Source: Phallusia fumigata
Taxonomy: Eukaryota; Chordata; Ascidiacea; Phlebobranchia; Ascidiidae
DNA length: 33,314 nucleotides
Reading direction: 5' to 3'
Assembly (NCBI GenBank): GCA_008931825.1
Contig: QXVZ01015815.1
Span: forward strand, 1-33,314
Positions 1 to 9,900 of this stretch are shown piece after piece. Made by a program: the position numbers and the translations under genes. The notes beneath the pieces were generated by a model. That model was not told the origin of the DNA. It ran no database searches and worked only from the letters and a program-made list of their open reading frames with translations. Each line of letters opens with the position of its first letter. The first letter of the stretch is position 1.

Positions 1-3000
1 TCGAACTTCAACATATTTGGGTAAAATACCGATTAAATACGGGGGTTGTGAATCTTCAAATTAAAAAAATACACTATTTGTAATGTCATTAGTCAAACAA
101 ACAAACTCTAACACTTAAAAAAATTGGTACACAGTAAGTCATAGTTTACCTATTATACCAGTAACAATTGTTGCTGCAAGTCTTGCAACTTCTGCCCAAC
201 TTAAACTGGATTAAATATAGGTGTGGCTTATTCCCCACATTATTTTACATTGGTTCACACAAGGTTTTTATAGTATAATTGTTTCTGCAGGCAGAAACAC
301 ATGGGTCCACATGTCCGTTTTTTTTTCGGTTAAACAAAGCAATCACAACAATGACATGCTCTACAAATTGTCAAGGGACAACCAGTTCAGATGCTGTTTA
401 ATAATTTGACCTATTTTAGGGGGCTGGTGGCATAACTGACTATTGGGTTAAAGAAATAAATGTATATACCACAACGGCATGTTACACAAACCATCCAAAT
501 TTTAACCAATTCAGAGATTGTTCAATAATTTGAAGAGAAAAACCTATATGTTTTTTTCAAGGCCAATAACCAATATTTAAGCCGATAGATTTTTGGCAAC
601 AGAAGTTTTTTACATACTTCCATCTGTATGTAGAAAGAGAGAAACCGGCTTTTATGTTAGACATCATTCTTGACAAACACTCCATATGCTTACCATCCTG
701 CTCTGCTATATGCAAACATTAGAAACTAGAGAGGTGGCATTTTCCATATTTTCATTTCACGACCCCTAAATGATCTTTTCCACATGTACTATTTCCTTTA
801 TACATTAGATATTATTTTAATACCCACATTGTAGTTGTTCCCTAATTCCCTTGATATTTTATAACATGATTGTTTCGCAACCTCTAAACAGTAGTGATGT
901 TTTAAAACGTGATTGGTTTCGAAATCAGTTTAAAAACAAATAGTAAATGTTTCTATTTATAATGTAACTAAATCTAATCTTACATCATGTCAGTTGCAAT
1001 CTCAATAGCATGATTTAAACCCTACAGCCACACTAACCAATAGTTTGACCTGGAGTGACCTTTGGCCAAGCTGCAGCAAACCGCACAACAGACTCTAAAT
1101 GACTCTTTCCAATGTCATTTTAGCAATGCGCTATAAATCCAACAACAACATTGTGCTTTTTGACAAACCAAATATATGCTTGCATGTTACTGTACAAAAA
1201 ATCTGCTTTAACATGTGTACCTATAACAAGTGGATTGTCCGACCATGTGAACGAATGTTTGAAGGTGGGGTCTCCATCACTATTAATAAAAATACTTGTT
1301 TCATCTTTCATAAGAATCAGCTGTTGTTTATCTAACTGTCCAATTACAGGTTCCATCAACTTTCCTGCAAATAACATGATCAACTGTTGCAAGTAGATGC
1401 TAGTTGTGTTCCTGAGTTTATCAAATGTCGTCATGGTATTGATGTCAAGCCTAAATACAACCTTTCTGGCAGTTTAGAATGTTTGTTTAGAATGTAAGCC
1501 ATGAACATACATATTGTTATTTGCAATTCATCACATAAAATGGAAAGGTAGGCTTGCTGTACATGTTGTAATGACTTGGGTCAGGGACACAATGAATTTC
1601 TATCAGTCTTTAAGTTAAACTGTCGCTAAAGATGTTTCAAGTAAAAAAGCTTGCTATTCTAAAAAGGTTGTTTCGAATCCAAATCATTTGGGATGAAGTA
1701 TTATTGGTTCTAATATCGACATAAACCACAAATTTGAGTTTGATATTCCACTTTCAATATCTCACACTGTTACCACTGAAATTTTCAGTTCTTAGTTTGC
1801 TGAATAACTTTGACGTAAATGAGTTCAGTGCCCTAAGATTAAGCCTGTGATTTGGGAAAGACTTTTCATCAGAATTGCATGTACATATTTTTTAAAACCC
1901 TTACCAGTTGGAGATAGTTCAATAAATGAAGAATCATGGCCATCCAATTTGACAAGTCCATATTCTCTTTTAAATCCCACACAAACAGAATCTTTGCACC
2001 AACAAATTGTTTTTGGTACATCAGGCAAAGCAATGTCAACCTTTTCAAATTTTCATGTTTATTTTTTGTAAATATCTTAAAAACATTTGCCACCCATTTA
2101 AGCAAGAACAGGTTCAGTAACTGTGTCTAGAAGGTTGACTTATTGCCATTCCAAACACCCTATCAAGATCGTCACATTTAGCCTGTTCCCATGCACAAAT
2201 TTGCCCAGGTTTTAAGCAAAAGAGAGAAAAAGGCAAAAGGCAAATGGGGTAAGTTACTGGTCAATTTACCCGAATAAAAATGGTGGGTAAATTTTTCACA
2301 GTACCGGATAAATTTTTATTGTCTGCATTTACATATTACTTGTCGCCTTTTTTTTCGTAAATCTGTTCAGTTGGACAACAAAAACAGTCAGTACATATAT
2401 GATAAATTAAACAGCCTGATAAATTGAATTGCTTTTGCATAATATGATGCATCAAGGGTATTCTTAGTTGCATTGTTCTGTTTGTTTTCTTGTATGTTTT
2501 GCGAGCAGGCACTTTGAAAGCATCAAAACCTGCAGTAAATTTATGCCCATGTGAACGGAAGTGTTTGAAAGTAAAAATTTACTCGGAAAATAAGCCAGTT
2601 CACATGCACAAATTTATCCGGGTTTTTACTCTCAAACACCTTCTGTTCACAAAGGAATAAATTTACTCCAGGTTTCGCTGCTTTCACAGTTTCAATACAC
2701 TGCCTGCTCGCAAAACATACTAGAAAATATATTGCCTTTACCCACTTGTAGTAAATGAAGGAATCAAAGTTTCAGAACTTATTTTTGGTATGAGTATTCA
2801 AGGAACAATGTATGCAAATAAGAATGCCCTTGTTGCGTCATATTAGGCAAAAACAATTTAATTTATCAGGCTGTTTAATATGTTATACCTTTATCTATTG
2901 TTTCGGTTCTTCGGTTACTATTTGCGATCGTGGCAAAAGTATTAACTATGCTTAAATGCATCTGATAAAAATTTACCGGGTACTTAAGAAATTTACCCAC

Positions 3001-4631
3001 CATTCTTAATCAGGTAAATTTATTAAGATTTACCCAATAATTTACCTGATTTGCCCTTTTCTCTCTTTCGCAGAAACAGGGTAAATTTAGTAAGTTACCA
3101 ATGCAAATTTGTGCATCTGAACAGGCTTAATGTCTAGCACCTGAAAAAGTTGCATCTCTATTAGTCATACATGTCATGCCAAAAGTACAAAGTTAAACCT
3201 GCAGGAAAAACATGTGTCCCCTTTAGGGCAAGGTGATGGGATCTCTACAGGAAATGTTTGTGTCATATAACTAGTGTAACTAACAAATTACGAATAAATT
3301 TTTATGCACTGCTTACATGTAACTCAACAAAATCTTGATTTTTCCAAAAGTAGCATTGTAATTTTTTTTTAACAGACACACACAATTTCAGTGCAAAAGC
3401 AGAATCACCAGTAGATGAAATTTGTTCCTGGACAATAAAAGAAGTTAGTTAGCACATATTTACCTTTTGATTTGCACCTTTAATGTTTGCATTTTACCTC
3501 CAAATCAGCAGTAAATAGAGTGGCCCCCTTTGTCCTTTGCATACATGTAATCAACTGGTATGTGGTAAGGTCATAAACCGATACAATTCCATCAGACAAG
3601 CTGACAATAATTTTAACTTGTGGGGAAACAAACAACTGCTGGATAGGTTTTTTGGAAAAGAAACGATTTGACCGTTCAAGATTGACTTCAATAAGCTTTA
3701 TGTTTTTTGGATTCTTGTGAACCTAAGAACAAAAAAGTTTAGTAGTAAACAAAAGTTTAAAGGTAGATTTTATTTCACAATGTAAGCAAAAAAATATCAA
3801 ATAAACATCAATTAGATGCATAAAAAGCATTATATGTACAATTGAAGCTAAATATTGAAATACTTTGTAAATTAGTAGATGACCTTCTTTTGTACCAACA
3901 AGTACAGTTACATCATCACTGTTGTTGACATTTACCCTCCAATTTTTTTTAGAACTGTAGTCACCTTAAAAAGAATACAAATCATAAGCATTACTGGTGA
4001 AATGTAACTGACATACTACAAATAAATTGCAGTGTTTTTTTGGCCAATATTCCAGGTCTTTTGCATTTCAATTGTTGCCATGATGACTATTTCACGAGGA
4101 TAAATTAGCAACTAGTAATCTTATTAAACAATAATTACTTGGCAAATCAGGCTGAAACTTTAAACAACCAATAAGAAGCACCTTGTATATTTACATTTTA
4201 AATTTTAGTACATTTGGTTTTTGTGTCTGAACTAAAGGGTATGTAACCAAAAAATTAACTTTGGGGTTAAAAAAGTAAATCCAGTTACAATTCACAAAAT
4301 ACTTACAAATACTTCACATTGTACTAACTATCAAAACCAAAAACTTCCTGGTGTTAAATATTGCTGTTTCAAAATTTTTTGGGGGCCTAGGGGTGAACCG
4401 GTGGGTCAACTTGGGTTAAAAGTTACAGTGCAAAACTTCACATACCCATCTATCATGTGTGTAAAGTTAAACGTTTTTTTGACCAAACGAGCATTAGTCA
4501 GAAAAAAACAATATGTGTTCCCTTCGTGGAAGGGGAGCCATAATAAAAGTTGACTCACCATAGCATGCTATACATTGAATGTTGAGTGGCAGCTTTTCTA
4601 ACACTGGTATTGCTGAATACGCATCATGCAT
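1..4631 (-). CDS. VPS39: VPS39/Vam6-like HOPS subunit, N-terminal part (5' seven coding exons)
   Basis: Seven minus-strand exons join in frame: 4559-4631, 3864-3964, 3498-3722, 3317-3427, 1905-2040, 1221-1364 and 1-53 (843 nt, 281 codons). All have GT-AG borders; exon 7 runs off the window edge. The protein starts MHDAYSAIPVLEKLPLNIQC, then has LVGTKEGHLLIY, VSLSDGIVSVYDL, VKKKLQCYFWK, PDVPKTICWC, VCVGFKREYG, TWSDNPLVI and PYLIGILPKYVEVR. These follow human VPS39 almost without gaps through the N-terminal CNH (beta-propeller) domain. The family is known as a HOPS subunit that tethers late endosomes and lysosomes with Rab7; its clathrin-repeat and C-terminal metal-binding parts would lie left of the window. 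I chose the ATG at 4631 over an in-frame ATG at 4676 because homology begins there. A candidate splice acceptor (cis or trans) ends at 4678. TGFBRAP1 is the nearest alternative but fits less well. Confidence 0.93.
2181..3126. mobile_element. 946-bp foldback / MITE-like inverted-repeat element in VPS39 intron 4
   Basis: The ends are inverted repeats: the left begins gcctgttcccatgcacaaat, and the right end at 3126 reads as its near-complement. Both are flanked by TTA (2178-2180 and 3127-3129), a probable 3-bp target duplication. The two arms remain recognisably complementary for several hundred bases, for example gcaggca/cagcctgataaatt blocks and repeated taaatttacc motifs. A second, nested inverted repeat lies in the middle, around 2545-2655. 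I see no transposase reading frame, so it is presumably non-autonomous. The superfamily is not assignable by eye. Confidence 0.75.
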
Positions 4632-6953
4632 ATTAGGGTTTTTGTCTTTTATGCAAGCATCACAAGTCACAACCAAACTAAAACAGTGCGCATCGCCATG
4701 TCTTAGAATCTGTCAACAGTATGCATCTGGAACTTTGTTACTAACTATGGTGTTTTACGCATCTCAGCTCAGCGTTTTACAAATGTTGATCACACTACCT
4801 ACAAACTAAACCTAGTTTATTCAGCGGCGCAAATCAGTTGAAATTATTCGGGGGACTTTTGTTTTTGTAAGTTTTGTGTAGATGACGTTATATTGAAAGT
4901 TATGACGTCATAATATAGATTTTTATGTTGCAAAAATGGGTTACATTTCGGTCAAGACGGCAATAGAGCTCGCGAGCCCGTCTCCAAGACGGTCTTCAAA
5001 CGCCGTTAAAACTGTTTGCGATCGTGGCAAAAGTATTGAAAAATTTCCAAAATTGTTTTAAAGCAACAGTAAACCAGCTTTAAACAGTTTTCTTAATACA
5101 AAAACAAGATTTTGGGTATCATTCTTAACAGAAAAATCCATAACCTTTTCGACAAATGAAAACAAGTCCCACCTTTTTGACAAAGTTTGAAATTTGTTAA
5201 TCACATAGTGTAAATTTTTGAAAAGTGTTAAAGCTGCTTTTGTTCTTCCTTTTTTTCTTGCATTTATACATACGTGACCGTGGTGTACTAAATTTTCTGC
5301 TGTCAATTTTGGCATTGCGCATGTGATGTCATAGCGGCGCATTGTTTCATGTTTGTCTTGTTAAGGTGTGCGAAGGTCCCGCCATTTGCATTTTGGTCTC
5401 AATAAAATCTCCGTGTGTAGTGTATTTGTTTGACACACTGCCTAAAAAGACATTGTTTTTTACAGCATCTGTACTTCGGGGTCAGAAAATATTGGAGGAA
5501 TATTCTTGTCGTGTATTTTGTTCATTGTTTATCTATTCATTGTTTATTTGTTCATTTTAGAGTTGCCCGTTTATCTAGGACAGGGGTGCAATCAGACTCG
5601 GGTGTAATCGTCATATTTGTGAAATTTCGTGAATACTTAATTGCAGGAATCGATGTGAGAACGAGTAGCTTGCAAAACTCATATCAGCGTCCCGATCAAT
5701 GGTTGCGCCTACGCGGCACGCCTTCGCGCTGACTGGTGGCTGGTGCGCTGGCCGGGGTCTGTGCAACAGCAGCCGTAGAGTTTAACAGGTATTGATAGAA
5801 GCGTCTTGTGAAACTAATCGATTAACGATCCTCTACCTGCATGGGTCTTGTGGCGCAACAACGTTCCAACCCAAAATATTTGTTGAGATTAATGCATTGT
5901 GCTACATAACAATTTAATATTCCTGCTGGAGATAAAGGCGGCAATATTTTTCAAAAGTATTTACGTTTCAGCTGAACAGGGATATGGATTAATGTTTAGA
6001 ATTTATTATCAGAAAAGGTTACCCTAGTTTCATGTAGCTAAAGTTTGCATTTAAATAAAACAAGGAATGTTCAGTGTATAAATGCCAAAAAATAATTATA
6101 ATGTTTGAAAGGCTTACTTGGCGCAAAACGCAGGTTAGGGTGTGTTGCCGAATATTGGAAATTTACAAGCGTGACATGAGTTAAAATGGTTGCAGAACAC
6201 TGTTCTATTTCCGACAATTTCGTGTGCATTGAAGCATGACTAACATCGAATTGCATCAAACAAGTGCAATGCCACTGCCAGTTTATTCTGTTTTCTGCAG
6301 TAGCTATCAGGACAAAGCGTTAGTAATTAACGCTGTTCCAAAAGTTCTCCGTGCAAATCCACGCAAAAAAATTTTTTTAGGGTGTAAATCCGCGCAAAAA
6401 AAGTGTAAATGGTTCTCAAAGAATCTATCCCTCCAATAGTAGGCATCCGCATATATTGACGTTCACTGTGTTAACTTGGTTCAAATATTCAGCCAATAAT
6501 CAGGTTGTAATGCACTTGGCGGTGACAGAGACAGCATGAAAAAAATTAGCTGAAGAGAACTGTCATTTACCGCAACAAGTTTGTAAAAAAAAATTTTATT
6601 TGCAATGTCACAAATTAAAATATGGGCAAAAACAAAATTTTAGTGCAATCCCAGTAATTAAACGAAGCTTGTTTGCTGCACAATTTTGGTCATGGGCCAT
6701 AGGCTGCAGTAATGTAATCATTGGAACAAGTGCTGTATATCGCATCATACTTCATTAAAAAAAGGCCAGTGCCGATATGTATTGACCTGCTAAATGTTGG
6801 CGCTGATAATCAGCCCAGCGTATAGTTGGTTCATCCCTACAAAAGCCTACTGAAAACTATTGACTATTTAACTAGCAAAATAATATTTTTTGACATGCAC
6901 AAACAGAGACCCTATATGTATATTCTGAGGTGCTTTTTGGTTTATGCTATTAG
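4632..6953. promoter_or_regulatory. Divergent intergenic region between VPS39 and alpha-spectrin
   Basis: The two genes are head to head, with 2345 bp between their start codons, so this stretch must hold both sets of 5' sequences. Most of it is AT-rich. GC-richer, CpG-containing patches stand out at about 4955-5010, 5280-5410 and 5690-5770, the best candidates for core promoters or noncoding first exons. A possible spectrin 5' UTR exon ends at a donor-like cag|gtattg at 5788. At 6345-6410 a short segment (gcaaatccacgcaaaaaaa, then gtaaatccgcgcaaaaaaag) is repeated. The segment around 6770-6840 ends in ggttcatccctac and may be a decayed transposon end. A 94-codon minus-strand reading frame (5342-5058) has no recognisable homology. 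Confidence 0.5.
4903..4910. promoter_or_regulatory. CRE-like palindrome TGACGTCA upstream of VPS39
   Basis: An exact 8-bp cAMP-response-element palindrome lies about 270 bp upstream of the VPS39 start, inside the longer palindrome tatgacgtcata. A half-site-like tgacgtta lies about 20 bp away at 4883. CREB/ATF binding is known for this consensus; function here is inference only. Confidence 0.3.
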
Positions 6954-6976
6954 TTGGGAAATAAAGCAAGGTGAAA
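6934..6976 (+). other. Probable splice acceptor and short 5' UTR just ahead of the spectrin ATG
   Basis: A pyrimidine-leaning stretch ends in ttatgctattag at 6953. A 23-nt leader follows, leading into gtgaaaATGG with a good start context (A at -3, G at +4). This fits either an upstream noncoding exon or, in a tunicate, a spliced-leader trans-splicing acceptor. The sequence alone cannot decide between them. Confidence 0.4.
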
Positions 6977-9900
6977 ATGGCTGCTGAACTTTCAACTAAT
7001 CAAAATTTGTCTTTGGAAACTGCTGATGATATTAAAGCTAGAAGAGAACAAATACTTTCACAGTACAAGGTAACATCTCATTTGTACGTGGTAATGATGT
7101 AGATTATTCCAACAGACGGTCATATTTGAGTGGGGATTGTTTTTTTTGTGTGTTGACTAATAAAAATGTAATTTAGGCATTCAAAGATGCTTTGGTTTCA
7201 AGACGTGTGGAGTTACAAAATTCACTACGGTTTCGGCAATTTATAAGGGATGCCAATGAACTTGAAAAATGGATTGTGGATAGAACCCAAGCAGCTAGTG
7301 ATGAAAATTGGAAAGAGGCAACAAATTTGGAGGTAAGTCTTACAGTTCTTTCACAACAAATTATGGAAAAAAACATTGAGATGGTTATTGTTTATCATTA
7401 CGTTGCTTGTAGGCTAGAATGCAGAAACACAGTGCTTTAGAAGCTGAGGTGAATGCAAATGCTGCTTCCCTATCAAAACTAGATGAAGAGGGTGAACATA
7501 TAATTGCTAAAATACCGTCTTCAAACGATGAAATAAAGGTACATTTTTAGTATGTATGTTTGATACAGTGTTAGAGTGTATTATATTTCATTTTCTGCAA
7601 AGGGGCACATTTTGTTTTTACTCTGTTTTTTTGGTGATGACCAGTTTGTTTACATGTTTTGATTATGAAAGAGTCCTGAAGTTATGCATGGACAACTTTT
7701 TATTGTGGTTTTCCTATAAGTTGACCCATTGCCTTCCTTTAAATTTTTAAACTGCTGTACATATCATAGTTTCCATATTTATTGATGTTTAACAGACATT
7801 CACTTGGGGCTGCATGGTATTTATTTAGCTTGTGACCATAGGCACCGAACACGGGTATGCCAGGTATGCCTGGCATACCCGGGCGAAAATCTCGGGTATG
7901 CCGCATACCCGAGAATTTGACCGACGTGCGTCATTACCACGCAGGAACATGCGTTCGTCTGCAACAGTAACTAAAGTTTCAGGCGGTAAATTTGCATTGC
8001 GAGAAGTGCTTAAACTGCAAGTCTTAACATAGTCTCACCCTATTAAGCTCCAAGAAAGATATTTGGTATTTCATGACGTCATATAATTTGGCATACCCGA
8101 AAAAATTCTANAAGAGTCCTGAAGTTGTGCATGGACAACTTTTTATTGTGGTTTTCCTATAAGTTGACCCATTGGCTTCCTTTAAATTTTTAAACTGCTG
8201 TACATATCATAGTTTCCATATTTATTGATGTTTAACAGACATTCACGTGGGGCTGCATGGTATTCATTTAGCTTGTGACAATAAAGCTGTTAGTGTGTTG
8301 CAGCAATTGAAATACATTTGGCATTTAAAAATTCTATTCACTTGCTATAATGACACTTCTGAATTTACACTGATAATCATTTCTAAATTCCACATGGTTT
8401 TATTCATTTGTATTGCTATGGAAAACAGGCTCGTCTCACTGAACTGCATGACTTATGGGATCAGTTGCTGAATGCATTGGAACTGAGAGGAGTGAAGCTT
8501 CGACAAACTAAATCCTGGGTTGCCTTTTCAAGAAAGTGTGATGAGACACTCTACTGGATTAAAGACAAGGTAACAGCTCGTAATTATTATGTTACCTGCC
8601 CTGTGGTGTAACTTAACCTTTCTTCAGGAAATGGTTGTGGCTTCAACTGATACTGGAAATGACATTGAGCATGTGAACATGCTGCATGGAAAATTTGATG
8701 AGTTTTTGAGTGAGCTTCAAGGATTCAAAGATCGGATTAAGGACATAAATGAGGAAGCTGAGAAGATGGTAAATAAATTACCTGTTGCTACCAGGCATTG
8801 TATGAATTTATTATATTTTTTCGTACCGACGTTTGGACGTCCTATTCAGGTCGTCTTCCTCAGGGTGAATAATGTAAAATATATTTGCCAGAAGAGCCTG
8901 CATAAATTCAAGATGGTAAATGTTGGGAGAAACAAATTAACCTCTACGAACAAAAAACATTTTGTAGGTTGAAGTTGAAAAACATCCAGAATCAGAAAAC
9001 ATTCAAGAAAAACGGGATGAAACAAACAAAGCATGGGAACACCTGAACAACCAAGCCAAAAATCGCAATGAAATGTTAAAAACAGCTATTGAAATCCATA
9101 AATTTAACAGGTATTTAGTTTAGTAGGTTGAGGTAATTGTTCTAGTTTTTTTTTAATTTTAAATCCTCAACAGTTATCTGTAACACAAAATGTGTAGAAA
9201 AGCATTTCTTTATGAGTTAAATGTTGGATAATTGTGATCTTTGTCACAGGGATGTGGAAGAAACTATTTCATGGATGAAAGACAAAGAATTAATGCTTCA
9301 CTCCGATGATGTGGGTAGTGATGTTGCTGCAGTCCAAGCATTGCAGAGAGTTCACGAAAGCATTGAACGGGATCTGGCAGCTTTAGAGGAAAAGGTACTT
9401 TTTGTCATCAACTGATTTGTTTACTTTGTGAATACCAAAAACAAATATGAGCAGTAAGACAACTATGTATGTGTGTACAACATTACTTTTTTTACATTTA
9501 TATAGGTTGACGACCTTTCCAACGAGGCTAAACGAATTGAAAGAGATCATCAAGGTGTTTCTGTTTTGCCACAATGCAAGGATATGACAGATAACTGGGA
9601 ACGTGTAAAGGCTGTGGCAAGAGAGAGAAAGAATCGTTTGCAAGAAAGTTACGATTTACAGGTTTGAAGCGTTCTGGTATTCCTAATAGCTTTGCAGTTC
9701 AGCAGTGGTATAAAGCTTTTGTTTATTTACAACTTACTATTAGTGGAATTCTTGAAAAAAGGTTGGAAATGTTTCATAAACATGTTGCAGAGCTTTTTGG
9801 CTGAATGCAAGGAACTTGTGGTGTGGTGTGATGAAATTGAATCACGAATTTTGGTGGATGAACTTGCAACTGATGTTGGTGGAGCAGAAGCATTAGTAGA

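Noticed and set aside
340-534. Weak direct repeat (340-411 and 469-534) in VPS39 intron 6
   Set aside because: Only moderate similarity over about 65 bp in AT-rich sequence; no boundaries or function visible in the 54-1220 intron.
1045-1095. Possible minus-strand VPS39 exon (SVVRFAAAWPKV)
   Set aside because: Does not match the family, whereas 1-53 continues the conserved sequence exactly in phase.
5058-5342. 94-codon minus-strand reading frame in the intergenic region
   Set aside because: No recognisable domain or homology, and no supporting splice or codon signal; kept only as a note in the intergenic entry.
6770-6840. Possible hAT-type transposon end (ggttcatccctac)
   Set aside because: Only a vague resemblance; no matching partner end or target duplication found.
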